DNA from: JAGIBJ01 sp032119595
GTDB taxonomy: Bacteria > Actinomycetota > Thermoleophilia > Solirubrobacterales > Solirubrobacteraceae
Reading direction: 5' to 3'
Length of the DNA stretch: 64,000 bases
Assembly (NCBI GenBank): GCA_032119595.1
Contig: JAUMBQ010000006.1
Span: 186,001-250,000 of the forward strand
Shown here: piece by piece, positions 7,252-14,985 of the stretch
Numbering within the stretch: the stretch's first letter is position 1
Layout of the letters: each line of letters opens with the position of its first letter
Position numbers and translations under genes: made by a program
Notes under the pieces: generated by a model
What the model was told of the DNA's origin: nothing
What the model saw: only the letters and a program-made list of their open reading frames with translations
The model's database searches: none

Positions 7252-7533
7252 ATGGACAGCAGCGAAGAGTTTGGCGACACCGCCAGACACGATCATCAGC
7301 ACGAGTGGCAACCGTGCCCAGGTATCAAGACCATCAGGCTGTTCGGCCGCAGCGCTTGGGACGCGTGGGGCTATGAGTGCCGCGCCTGTGAGCCGCACGC
7401 GTATCTGGCTATTCACGCCACCCCGGAAGGTGTGATCGCGGTGGAAAGCCCGGCGCCGGACTACAAAATGTTCCAGCAGCTGATCCTGATCGAGAAGCAT
7501 GCCGCTGCTCTGAAGGGCCGGCTGAGCGAATGA
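7252..7533 (+). CDS. Small hypothetical protein with paired cysteines
   Basis: 93 residues; contains WQPCPG and YECRACEPH, three cysteines and nearby histidines that could bind a metal. The rest is alpha/beta with a helical C-terminus (FQQLILIEKHAAAL). It is followed with a four-base overlap (ATGA) by the 7530 gene, so the two are coupled. No family recognised. Confidence 0.55.
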   Translation: MDSSEEFGDTARHDHQHEWQPCPGIKTIRLFGRSAWDAWGYECRACEPHAYLAIHATPEGVIAVESPAPDYKMFQQLILIEKHAAALKGRLSE

Positions 7534-7730
7534 TCGTCATCAACACGATCCAGCAAGCTGCCGCTGAGATCCACCGCCTCCAGACGATCCAGCACGCGGA
7601 CCGGATCCGGCGCATGGCTGAGCTGCCCGCCTATGTGGCTGAGCGCCAGAGCCTGCTCGAGCTGGCCGAGGTCGAAGAGGCTATGTCGGGCCGGCCACTG
7701 ATGCATGTGGTCCGGTGCGACTTGAGCTGA
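7530..7730 (+). CDS. Small helical hypothetical protein
   Basis: 66 residues, almost all helical and charged (AAAEIHRLQTIQHADRIRRM). The start overlaps the preceding stop by four bases, which supports it as a real second cistron. Possibly a partner of the 7252 product or a DNA-associated small protein; nothing in the sequence decides this. Confidence 0.5.
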   Translation: MIVINTIQQAAAEIHRLQTIQHADRIRRMAELPAYVAERQSLLELAEVEEAMSGRPLMHVVRCDLS

Positions 7731-7737
7731 GGCTGGC

Positions 7738-8511
7738 CTACGGGAGTGCTTCGCAGGCCTGTCCGTCGTCGTTGGCGTCCAGGTTGGCACTGTCGCCCGG
7801 GTTGTCGGCCAAGTACGAAGTCGCCTCTGCTTGGCTGCTGAAATCGTCGCAGTCGACGTTGCCGCTTGGCTCGGATTCGCTGTCGTCACCGGCTCCGCAC
7901 CGACGCTTCAGCGCCGTCGGAATCACGGCCGCAGAGTACGGGCCAGCGTTGTTGATCTTGAACTGCTTGGCGACGCTTTCGGCGTCACGGATCAAGCTGC
8001 GCATGGTCTTGGTGTCTCGAACCGCGATGGCCTTCCGAGCAAGTCGGATAGCCCGCGCCGGCTCAGGTTCTTGGCAAAGTGCTTCCTCGGCCAAGGTGCT
8101 GTAGCGGTTGTAATCGACCACCTTCTTGTCGGCTCCGGTGATCGGAACCATGGCCTTCGCGCAAACCCCGGTGTCCTTGTGGAAGACGTAGGACTCGGCT
8201 TTGGTGCGCGGCTCCTCAGCTGCCCACTGCTTGTCCTCGATCGTCACCTCGCGGAAGCTCTCGGCTTGGCCCTTGCAATATCCGCCGTTGTCTTCCCTGG
8301 AGACCGAGCCGTCGGGTTTGACGGCGATGAAGTACTGCTTGCCGCCGTAGGTGACTCCGCAGTTCTCGCCGGCCTTCTCCATATCGCCGAGCCATTTGCC
8401 ACCGGCTTTTGTACAGGCGGGGCGCATATCGGCGTAGAAGTCGTCCTCGCCGCAAGCGGACAGAGCCAGTAGGGCGGATATCGATGCCGCCATGGCAACG
8501 CGCAAAAGCAT
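7738..8511 (-). CDS. Lipoprotein with Excalibur calcium-binding domain
   Basis: 257 residues. The signal peptide ends in a lipobox (LSAC, Cys20), so the protein is anchored to the outer face of the membrane. Residues 21-200 are an unrecognised domain with several Cys. The C-terminal 40 residues (NVDCDDFSSQAEA ... DANDDGQACEALP) form an Excalibur motif, with DxDxDGxxCE-like calcium ligands and two conserved Cys, common in cell-wall-associated proteins. It converges on the 7530 gene. Start supported by the signal peptide; no ribosome site is visible. Confidence 0.8.
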   Translation of the reverse strand: MLLRVAMAASISALLALSACGEDDFYADMRPACTKAGGKWLGDMEKAGENCGVTYGGKQYFIAVKPDGSVSREDNGGYCKGQAESFREVTIEDKQWAAEEPRTKAESYVFHKDTGVCAKAMVPITGADKKVVDYNRYSTLAEEALCQEPEPARAIRLARKAIAVRDTKTMRSLIRDAESVAKQFKINNAGPYSAAVIPTALKRRCGAGDDSESEPSGNVDCDDFSSQAEATSYLADNPGDSANLDANDDGQACEALP

Positions 8512-8623
8512 GCGGGCAACCTACCCGTCCGCAACGCTTCGCACCGGCCAGCCTCCAGCTATCGGGTGCAATGCGTTGTAGCGGCCTCTAACAAGGTCTG
8601 AAATCGGCGGATATCATCCCGCC

Positions 8624-9010
8624 ATGAACGCCCTGCCCACCACCGATTCTCCTCTTGGAGACACGTCGATCGCCGCTCTTCTCGAGCAGTTCCGCGATCA
8701 GTTGGTGGCTGAGCTCCGGGCTGAGAACCAGCGTCCGGCGTGGACCGATGCAGCAGGCGTTGCCCGCCACCTGGACTGCGACGTTGAGTGGGTGCTTGAC
8801 AACAAGCAGATGCTGGGCGGGGTTCCCATGGGAGACGGACCAAAGCCGCGCTATCGCTTCGAGATCGCGGCGGTCGATGAGGCCATGCGCGCGCGCCGGC
8901 CTCAGCCCAAGGCGCCCCGCAAGGCCTCGAGCCGTCGCCGCACCACCAAGAGCCAGCCGGCACCGCGCACCATCCGGCCGGCACGTGCCGTGCTGCCGAT
9001 CGCCGCTTAG
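8624..9010 (+). CDS. Small HTH protein, excisionase candidate
   Basis: 128 residues. Residues 40-92 look like an HTH_17/excisionase-type winged helix: a WTDAAGVARHLDCDVEWV recognition helix, then a short wing (KPRYRFEIAAVDEAM). The C-terminal 35 residues are very basic (KAPRKASSRRRTTKS). Its stop overlaps that of the converging integrase by four bases. Position next to int and fold favour a recombination directionality factor, but a transcription regulator is equally possible. A -10-like TATCAT ends six bases before the ATG. Confidence 0.55.
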   Translation: MNALPTTDSPLGDTSIAALLEQFRDQLVAELRAENQRPAWTDAAGVARHLDCDVEWVLDNKQMLGGVPMGDGPKPRYRFEIAAVDEAMRARRPQPKAPRKASSRRRTTKSQPAPRTIRPARAVLPIAA

Positions 9011-10281
9011 TCCGACTCTTCTTCGTCGCCCAGCAGGGTCTTCAACATGGGGTGAGCCTTGGCTCGGTTGTCCTGCTGCTGCGCGTACAGGTCCATGATC
9101 AAGTTGCTGGTGGTGTGGCCCACCTGGGTTTTCACCCAGTGCGGATTCTCGCCCAGCTCCAGCATCCAGGTGATGTAGCTACGCCGGTTGGCGTGGGTAT
9201 GGGTTGCGGCGTGCTCCGGGATCAACGGCTGGTTGCGCTCAGCCAGCAACTGGTTGGCCCGCAGTACCGCCCGCTGCTGGATCCGATCACGGAAGCGGTC
9301 GGGATCGCGGCGCCCACCGTTGGAAGACGGAAACAGCCACTCCGAATCGATGGCCTGCTCGAGGTACTCGGTCAGGACCGCCACCAAGTAGGGCGACAAA
9401 TGGACCCGGCGAACACCGGCACGAGTCTTGGAATCGGTGATCGACAGCTGCTGGCGGTCCAGCCGCAGGTCGCTGCGTTTGGCGCCGCACATCTCGTCCA
9501 GCCGAATGCCGGTCAGCATCAGCGTTGCCAACATGGGTCGCCGGCCGATGCGCCGCTCACGATCGCTCCGGGCGCCGGCATCTTGCTCAGCTGCTGCCTC
9601 GAGGATCGCCAAAGCCTGATCGATCTCCCACGAGGTGTGCTCGGCCGAAGCCACCGCCAGGGTCAAGTCCTTATCTCGAGCCGGGTTGTCGCGCGGCATA
9701 AGTTTGTGGTGGGTCTTGTAGGCGCGGTCCAGAATCGCCGCCAACGTCTCGAGGGTGCGGTTGATGCTGGCGTTTGAGAGGCCTTTCAGCCCTGGAACGA
9801 TCACTTGCTGCCGCTCAGCTTCGGTGATTTTCGCTGGATCGGCCTTGTAGCGGCCTCGGACTTCTTCCACATAGGCCCGTTCAGCCAGCTTGTGGTCCTG
9901 GTAGGCCTCGATGGCGGCGGTGTCGATGGCGTCGACCCGCAGATTCTTGCCGGCGTTTCCAAAGAATCCGACCACGTGACCCACCCGCCATTCGAGGTCG
10001 ACGACGGTGTTTGGGTCCAGACCTTTGCGCAGCTTTGCGCGCATGTAGTCCTCGGCCAGGTCGTCCAACAGAGGGGCGCGCTCGAAGGCCGGCGCCTGAG
10101 GGGCGTTGTTCGGTCCGGCCCAGGTCTCAGCGTGGATCTGAGAAACGATCTTGGCCAGCTCGGCCTTGATCTGAGCTTCGGTCCAATCGGCCTCTGGACC
10201 GACCGACCATTCGTGGTCGCGGATACGGAGGTAGACGTTGCCGGACTTGATCCGGGAGCTGCCTTTTAGAGGTCGGGCCAC
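9007..10281 (-). CDS. int: Tyrosine recombinase (phage-type integrase)
   Basis: 424 residues. The N-terminal part (1-65) is a basic arm-binding domain and about 75-190 a core-binding SAM-like domain. The catalytic domain (about 210-415) shows the family residues: Arg in TGIRLDEM, a Lys near TDSKTRAG, the HANR box (HxxR), GH in VGHTTSN, and the nucleophile Tyr in MDLYAQQ. It is complete and therefore probably active, cutting and joining DNA at the tRNA-Val site. The GTG start at 10281 has GAGG just upstream and a TGATAC -10-like box. The gene is transcribed away from the attachment site. Confidence 0.92.
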   Translation of the reverse strand: MARPLKGSSRIKSGNVYLRIRDHEWSVGPEADWTEAQIKAELAKIVSQIHAETWAGPNNAPQAPAFERAPLLDDLAEDYMRAKLRKGLDPNTVVDLEWRVGHVVGFFGNAGKNLRVDAIDTAAIEAYQDHKLAERAYVEEVRGRYKADPAKITEAERQQVIVPGLKGLSNASINRTLETLAAILDRAYKTHHKLMPRDNPARDKDLTLAVASAEHTSWEIDQALAILEAAAEQDAGARSDRERRIGRRPMLATLMLTGIRLDEMCGAKRSDLRLDRQQLSITDSKTRAGVRRVHLSPYLVAVLTEYLEQAIDSEWLFPSSNGGRRDPDRFRDRIQQRAVLRANQLLAERNQPLIPEHAATHTHANRRSYITWMLELGENPHWVKTQVGHTTSNLIMDLYAQQQDNRAKAHPMLKTLLGDEEESD

Positions 10282-10300
10282 GCCTCGAACGTATCAGCCC

Positions 10301-10340
10301 AAAACGGGCATAAACGGGCAAAGTGCCAATTTCCCGTTTT
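10301..10340. repeat. Short repeats next to the attachment site (possible arm sites)
   Basis: Two tandem copies of AAACGGGCA (10302-10310 and 10312-10320) and an inverted CCCGTTTT (10333-10340) lie between int and the tRNA fragment. Such repeats are typical binding sites of the integrase N-terminal domain or of excisionase; they may also regulate int. Confidence 0.45.
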
Positions 10341-10392
10341 ACCCACTTGCCACATCCCGAGTAACGACGGGGGAAACGCAAGTTTGGGGCGG

Positions 10393-10433
10393 TCGCGTGT
10401 GAAGCGAGCGCTCTCCCACTGAGCTACGCGCCC
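10393..10433 (-). pseudogene. Truncated tRNA-Val(CAC), 5' half at the element junction
   Basis: Reading the minus strand from 10433: acceptor 5' strand GGGCGCG, D stem and loop GCTCAGTGGGAGAGC, anticodon stem CTCGC and loop TTCACAC with anticodon CAC. The 3' stem pairs for four bases (GCGA) and then fails (C opposite C); no T arm or 3' acceptor strand follows. The gene is thus cut in the anticodon stem where the element begins. The 3' half should lie at the other end of the element. Confidence 0.8.
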
Positions 10434-10621
10434 TCTGGCCTGCAATTCGTTCGGGTTACGCCGTCCGCCCGGACCGGAGTTCGGGGCTGTTCGGCGAAGC
10501 TCGGTGGGGCGATGGTCGAAACCACCACGTCCACGCGATCCCATTGCTGAGGGTTTCGGCATCGTACCGAAGCGTTGTAAGGCGATGCCACCCCGTCCGC
10601 CCGGCGGGGGCAGATCGCCGC

Positions 10622-11950
10622 TCAGTCGTTCACCCGGTGGCCGGTCGCCTGGGTGCCGGCGGTGCGCAGGTCGGCATCGAAGAACCAGCGGCCGACAAGC
10701 CGGACGGCGTCGTAGCGGCCGGTTCCGGCGATGCAATCGCGGCGGGCGATCTTGGCCTTCTTCTCGATCTCGCGGCGGCAGATCTTCTGCATGTCGATCT
10801 GGAACTTGCGGTCGACTTCGCTGCGACTCCACTTGCGGAAGTTCACGATCGGGCGGTGGCCGCGGCGCCCGTCGAGCATGTCGCGCACGGTGTGGCCGCC
10901 GTAGCCGGCGTCGTGGAGGTTGCACGCGTCGCTGAAGTTCACGGTGTACGAGTCGCGCGTGCCCGGGTCGTAGAAGTCGCTCGTATTGCCGACGTAGTTC
11001 TCAAACTCAACGACCGAGTCCCAGCCTGCACCGCCGCACTGGTTGGAGACGTTCTTCACGGGCACGAGCACGTCCAGCCACGAACAGGAACTCTTCGGGG
11101 CCTTCGCGCTCGTGTTACCAGCGGCGTCTTTGGCCCACACGCAGAACTCCAAGGGGCCCTTGCGGGTCTTGCCGGGTCGGGTGTTGACCCACTCGTGGAA
11201 GCCGTTCGCGGTCATCAGGCCCTTGCTCTGGGAGTGACCAATGTTCGTGCCGCCGTCGAAGAGGTCGGCGTACACGTACGCCTTCTTCGAGTCGTCCTTC
11301 ACCCAGTACTTCTGCTTGTAGCTGGTGCCGATTCGGAGGATTTGACCAATCGGGAGCGCGCGCACGGTCGGGGGCGTGGTGTCGCCCGTGACCGGGGGTG
11401 GCGTGGGCGCTGGCGTCGGCGTCGCGACCGGCTCCTTCGGCATCGTGAGGTTGAAACCGACGCCGATGGACGCGCACACGCCGCCGCACAGCTCCACGTT
11501 CGCCCCGCCGTAGAGGAAGCCGCGCAGCGTGTCGTACGGGATCGGCGAGTACGTGAGCGAGAACGTCTGCGTGACCGTGGTGCCAGACACGTCCTGAGCC
11601 CCACCACCCGTAGGCCACTCCCACTTTGCCGTCCCCGCAATCCCCGCGGACATCGAGACCGCAGACACGGTCCCCGGCGCGCGCGTGACCGTGATCGTGC
11701 CTGAGAGCGTGACCGGTCCGCCCGCGTAGTTACCCACGTATTCGTGGCTTGTGCCCGGCTTCAGGGAGAAATCGCCGCCGGTCATGGTGTACGAGATGGT
11801 GGCGTCGCCCGGGGTGCCAGCGGTGCCGCTGACGGTGCCCGCAGACGCGGGTGTGGCGCTGGCGCCGAGGACCGTGAAGAGCAAGGCGACGAGGACCGAG
11901 GCGCGCGAGCGCAGGCGTGCACCTGGGAGCGGGGTTAGCGGTGAGAGCAT
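10622..11950 (-). CDS. Secreted protein with phospholipase A2-like domain
   Basis: 442 residues from ATG 11950, chosen because it gives a good signal peptide (VLVALLFTVLGASATPASAG). Residues 30-175 form a beta-rich domain; a Pro/Thr linker (about 180-195) leads to a second Ig-like segment (200-285). The C-terminal region has CNLHDAGYGG (about 340), the Cys-x-x-His-Asp active-site box of prokaryotic phospholipase A2, with further cysteines for disulfides. It probably cleaves phospholipid esters outside the cell, using Ca2+ and the His-Asp pair. It is the first chromosomal gene beyond the integration site and ends about 190 bases from the tRNA fragment; that gap shows no other gene. Confidence 0.75.
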   Translation of the reverse strand: MLSPLTPLPGARLRSRASVLVALLFTVLGASATPASAGTVSGTAGTPGDATISYTMTGGDFSLKPGTSHEYVGNYAGGPVTLSGTITVTRAPGTVSAVSMSAGIAGTAKWEWPTGGGAQDVSGTTVTQTFSLTYSPIPYDTLRGFLYGGANVELCGGVCASIGVGFNLTMPKEPVATPTPAPTPPPVTGDTTPPTVRALPIGQILRIGTSYKQKYWVKDDSKKAYVYADLFDGGTNIGHSQSKGLMTANGFHEWVNTRPGKTRKGPLEFCVWAKDAAGNTSAKAPKSSCSWLDVLVPVKNVSNQCGGAGWDSVVEFENYVGNTSDFYDPGTRDSYTVNFSDACNLHDAGYGGHTVRDMLDGRRGHRPIVNFRKWSRSEVDRKFQIDMQKICRREIEKKAKIARRDCIAGTGRYDAVRLVGRWFFDADLRTAGTQATGHRVND

Positions 11951-12068
11951 CGCCGCGAACGGTAGATCCGGGGCGGCTGACGGAAATCCGGGGGAACTAC
12001 GAGTGCGACGCGGGAAAGGGCGCAGGGGTTGCGTCGCAGCGCGGGGACTGAGCCGCCGCGAGGCGCGC

Positions 12069-12662
12069 TCAAGCGGCGGTGACGCGGGCGGCCTCTGCGG
12101 CGGCGTCGAGGCGATCGTCGCCCCAGAAGTGCGTGCTCCCGACGGTGAAGGTGGGGACGCCCGTGACGCCGTCAGCGACCGCGCCTTCGGTGTTGGCCCG
12201 CAGGCGCGCCTTGACGTCTGGCCGCTGCACGCCCTCCTCAATGACCTCGGCGGCGATGTCCGCCGCCTCGGCGGCCTCGAGGACGACGGTGAGGTCGGTG
12301 AGATCGCGCCCAAGGCCCAGACCGAGGCGGAAGGCCTCCAGCGCGAACTCGCGCTGGCGACCGACCTCGTCGGCGACGACGGCCGCCCTGGCGGCGAGCA
12401 CCGAGTAGGTGCCCAGCGGCCAATCGCGCGGCCACGACAAGGGAATCCCGAGCGCGGCGGCCCGCCCCTCGCACTCGACCATGCGGCGATCCCGCGACTC
12501 ACCTGGCTTCAGCGACCACGGCACCTTGCCAATCGAATCGGCCAGGGCGCCAAACAAGATCGGCTCCCAGCGCACCGGGACGGGCATCAGCGCATCGACG
12601 CGCTGGGCCGCGAAATACGAGTAGGGCGAGCTGAACTCGTACCGGAACACCACGTCGCTCAT
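12069..12662 (-). CDS. DsbA-family 2-hydroxychromene-2-carboxylate isomerase-like protein
   Basis: 197 residues from ATG 12662; the frame extends further upstream but homology begins at MSDVVFRYEFSSPYSYFA, the thioredoxin-fold start typical of the HCCA isomerase / kappa GST group, with Ser in place of the redox Cys. A helical insertion (70-150) and the conserved GVTGVPTFTVGSTHFWGDDRLD C-terminal block follow. These enzymes isomerise glutathione- or thiol-linked aromatic intermediates; the physiological substrate here is unknown. A promoter with an overlapping palindrome precedes the gene. Confidence 0.8.
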   Translation of the reverse strand: MSDVVFRYEFSSPYSYFAAQRVDALMPVPVRWEPILFGALADSIGKVPWSLKPGESRDRRMVECEGRAAALGIPLSWPRDWPLGTYSVLAARAAVVADEVGRQREFALEAFRLGLGLGRDLTDLTVVLEAAEAADIAAEVIEEGVQRPDVKARLRANTEGAVADGVTGVPTFTVGSTHFWGDDRLDAAAEAARVTAA

Positions 12663-12669
12663 CGGCCTA

Positions 12670-12704
12670 GCCTTACCCTCGACTTGACGCTTAGACAAGC
12701 GCTT
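12670..12704 (-). promoter_or_regulatory. Promoter with overlapping palindrome, isomerase gene
   Basis: TTGTCT (12693-12698), 17 bases, TAAGGC (12670-12675), then seven bases to ATG. The palindrome AAGCGCTT (12697-12704) overlaps the edge of the -35 and could be an operator. Confidence 0.45.
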
Positions 12705-12854
12705 AACGTCCTTCGGAATCGGATAGTCGTCGACCGGAGAGCTGGAGTCGCCTGGGACTGACCATAGGACGCTCCGGCATGACCGGCGAGTCGTCGATCC
12801 AAATTCCGTCCGTGGTGACGCCTCGTTTCGGCGCGGACCCCTACCGTCCGAGGG

Positions 12855-13448
12855 GTGACGACCGAAGTCGACCAGGCGATCTTTCGCTACGCCGCCGGTG
12901 GTTTTCCGATGGACGACGCCGAGGCTGCGGGCGGAGAACTCCCGTGGTTCACGACCCCGGATCGGGCCATCTTCGACCTCAGCGACGAAGGACGCGCCAT
13001 GGTGCGTCGCAAGGTGCGTCGCGACGACCGCGCCTGCGACGGCTTCGAGCTGGCCGTGAACCGGGACTACGAGCAGGTGCTCGCGCTGTGCGCTACGCCC
13101 CCGCCCGGCGAAGGCGTCTGGATCACACCTCGCCTGGCCGACCTCTACCGGCGCCTCAACGCCTCCGGCGTCGCCCACAGCTTCGAGCTCTGGACGCCCG
13201 GCGGCGAACTCGCGGCCGGCATCCTCGGGGTGGTGCTTGGGCGCGCGGCCATGCTGGAGTCGATGCGTCGCCGGCTCCCGTCGGCCGGGAACGCCCTGCT
13301 GATCCGCACGCTCGACCATCTCGCCGAGCACGGCATTGAGCTGTGCGACATCCAGCTCCCCACACCCCACACCGAGCGCCTCGGATGCCAGCTCATCTTG
13401 CAGGACGACTACGAACAGCGGCTCGCGGCCGCCCTTCGGCCTCGATGA
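12855..13448 (+). CDS. aat: Leucyl/phenylalanyl-tRNA-protein transferase family protein
   Basis: 197 residues, GTG start preceded by GAGG. It shows the Aat-type layout: a short N-terminal YAAGGFPMDDAE box, then WFTTPDRAIFDL, the GELAAGILGVVLGRAAMLESM core and a C-terminal HTERLGCQLI block. The family moves Leu or Phe from tRNA to N-terminal Arg or Lys of proteins (N-end rule). This copy is somewhat shorter than the usual 230 residues, and HSFELWTPGGELAAGI replaces the more common HSVEVW segment, so the acceptor specificity may differ. No clpS or clpA is next to it in this window. Confidence 0.8.
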   Translation: MTTEVDQAIFRYAAGGFPMDDAEAAGGELPWFTTPDRAIFDLSDEGRAMVRRKVRRDDRACDGFELAVNRDYEQVLALCATPPPGEGVWITPRLADLYRRLNASGVAHSFELWTPGGELAAGILGVVLGRAAMLESMRRRLPSAGNALLIRTLDHLAEHGIELCDIQLPTPHTERLGCQLILQDDYEQRLAAALRPR

Positions 13449-13541
13449 GCACCACCACCCGAAACACGACAGCGGCTCCGTTGAAGCCCAGCACCCGAAG
13501 CCCGATGGCGGTCCAATTGAGTCCCACCACCCAGGCGATGG
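13447..13541 (+). repeat. 36-bp tandem repeat starting at the aat stop codon
   Basis: About 2.6 copies (13447-13482, 13483-13518, 13519-13541) with drift. Each junction carries TGA in the aat frame (13446, 13482, 13518). The repeat fills most of the gap before the 13618 gene. Confidence 0.6.
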
Positions 13542-13617
13542 CCGACGCCTGTGGTACCGATGCACCCATGGCTCCCCAGCCGCCAGCTCACCAACCGACC
13601 CGGCCCGCAGGCGCCCG

Positions 13618-14127
13618 ATGAGCGCCTGGCGCAGCGGAGGGCTCGGCCCCGAGAAGACCAGCGCCGGCCTGCGCGGCATCGGACTGATCGCGATCGTGCT
13701 CGCGTTCCTCGCCGTGTCGAACGGCTACGTCTCCGGCGGCGACGACGAAAAGGCGACCGACCCGCGGGTCGCCGGACGCCCAACGGTCCTCGCACCCGAG
13801 GCCCTACGGACGATCCTTCCGCGGATCAACGCCAATGCGACCTATCGCTTCGGAACGCCCGCCGCGATCAAAACGATGATCGAGGACAACGACCAGGCCG
13901 ACGTGTTCATCACGACCGCCGGAGCCGACGCTCAGTCGCTCGCCATCGACAGCCGCTGCACCGACGCGATCCAAATCGCGATCTACGAAAACGAAAAGGT
14001 CGTCGCGTGCCTCCCGACGAACGTCGACGCCGACTCCACTGCCGGCCTCGCCTACCTGAAGACGCTCACGAACGTCAAAGGTCGAGCCGCCCTCATCGAC
14101 GCGGGGCTCGACGTCCCCACGCCGTGA
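13618..14127 (+). CDS. Membrane-anchored ModA-like fragment
   Basis: 169 residues from ATG 13618. One transmembrane helix (GIGLIAIVLAFLAVSNGY) precedes a domain resembling half of a molybdate-type periplasmic binding protein: a YRFGTPAAIKTMIED stretch, ADVFITTAG, IYENEKVVACLP and a closing RAALIDAGLD. It is far shorter than ModA (about 230 mature residues) and lacks most of lobe 2, and no modBC genes are adjacent. It may be a stand-alone single-lobe protein or a decayed paralogue. Confidence 0.55.
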   Translation: MSAWRSGGLGPEKTSAGLRGIGLIAIVLAFLAVSNGYVSGGDDEKATDPRVAGRPTVLAPEALRTILPRINANATYRFGTPAAIKTMIEDNDQADVFITTAGADAQSLAIDSRCTDAIQIAIYENEKVVACLPTNVDADSTAGLAYLKTLTNVKGRAALIDAGLDVPTP

Positions 14128-14139
14128 GCGCCGGCCGCC

Positions 14140-14838
14140 TCAGGCGGGCTGGCAGAACGGCTTGACGCTCGTCGCGCCGCCGGTCTGCTTGGTCGTCTTG
14201 AGCTTGCAGGCGTCAAAGCCGGTCGCGTCGAGCGCAGCCAGGGCTGCGGTCCGCTGCTCGGCCGTGAGCGTCGGCGTGCGCGACAGGACGAACGCCGACG
14301 TGCGATCCGGGTCGCCGACGACCGCCCAGTCGTAGCTCGCCCCGAGACCGACCACGACGTAGTTGGGCTTGTTGTCCGGGTAGTACCACTGACCGAAGAA
14401 GTTTGCGAACGACACCTGAAGCTGCGCGTTCGTGGTCTTGTCGAGGATGCGGGCCTTGCCCTTCGTCACGATCGCGCTGCCGAACGGGCCCTTGCAGCGG
14501 TTCGACACCGAGACGGCGTCCGGCCCCAGATCGCGGTACGTGGCCATCACGTCGCTGACGCAGAGCGCCTCGAACCACTGCGGGATCGCGGCGACCTGCT
14601 TCCACTCGCCCAGGTAACGGGCCGGATCGAGCGACGGAACCGGCACGACTGGCTTGGGATCCGTCGCGGCGGCGGTGGCCGGAGCCAGGAGCGCGCCAGC
14701 CAGCACCGCAGACGCGATGACTCGGCGCGCACCTCGCACAGGCGAACCGGCCCTAACGCGGCGGCTACCTCGCACCGGCGAACCGGCGGAGAGGCGACCA
14801 GTGTTGAAGGCGGAGGGTGAACTGCTCGGACGGGGCAT
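14140..14838 (-). CDS. Lipocalin family protein (Blc-like)
   Basis: 232 residues from ATG 14838. The N-terminus carries an 11-residue duplication (AGSPVRGSRRV / AGSPVRGARRV) before the signal peptide (VIASAVLAGALLAPATAAA); a GTG start inside the repeat is also possible. The mature protein is a classic bacterial lipocalin: LDPARYLGEWKQVAAIP with the GxW box, a central YVVVGLGASYDWAVVGDP strand region and AFVLSRTPTL near the end, with two C-terminal Cys. It should bind lipids or other hydrophobic ligands outside the membrane. It diverges from the HMG-CoA reductase gene across a perfect palindrome. Confidence 0.85.
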   Translation of the reverse strand: MPRPSSSPSAFNTGRLSAGSPVRGSRRVRAGSPVRGARRVIASAVLAGALLAPATAAATDPKPVVPVPSLDPARYLGEWKQVAAIPQWFEALCVSDVMATYRDLGPDAVSVSNRCKGPFGSAIVTKGKARILDKTTNAQLQVSFANFFGQWYYPDNKPNYVVVGLGASYDWAVVGDPDRTSAFVLSRTPTLTAEQRTAALAALDATGFDACKLKTTKQTGGATSVKPFCQPA

Positions 14839-14893
14839 GGCGTCAATACGCGCGGACCACGCCGTCCGGATGAGCAATGCAAACATCGTTTTT

Positions 14894-14907
14894 GTACTGC
14901 GCAGTAC
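14894..14907. promoter_or_regulatory. 14-bp perfect palindrome, putative operator
   Basis: GTACTGCGCAGTAC lies in the 147-base gap between the divergent lipocalin (14838) and HMG-CoA reductase (14986) genes. A perfect dyad of this length in a divergent promoter region is a good candidate binding site for a dimeric regulator, perhaps the nearby TetR protein (16195). Confidence 0.5.
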
Positions 14908-14985
14908 CGTCACGACGGGCGTTTGAAGAAGATTCGGACGCCGGACTGCCAATCGGCCCCGCAAAACGCAAGACTCCACGGTGCG

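Larger units (their letters stand above)
1..10433. mobile_element. Right end of an integrated element at tRNA-Val
   Basis: A tyrosine recombinase gene lies about 110 bases from a tRNA-Val(CAC) 5' half that stops abruptly in the anticodon stem, the usual signature of site-specific integration. DNA to the left is visibly less GC-rich than the DNA to the right. Its genes are mostly without recognisable relatives, short or secreted, and often start without a Shine-Dalgarno sequence. A small HTH protein (excisionase candidate) converges on the integrase. The left junction is outside the window, so total size and class (prophage, ICE or genomic island) cannot be decided; no capsid, replication or conjugation gene is visible here. 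Confidence 0.75.

Noticed and set aside
10544..11704. Long plus-strand frame opposite the PLA2-like gene
   Set aside because: Antisense shadow with Arg/His-rich composition; the minus strand has the signal peptide and CNLHD motif.
12663..13679. N-terminal extension of the isomerase frame to 13679
   Set aside because: The extension overlaps aat and the repeat region on the other strand, has low-complexity composition, and homology begins only at the ATG at 12662.
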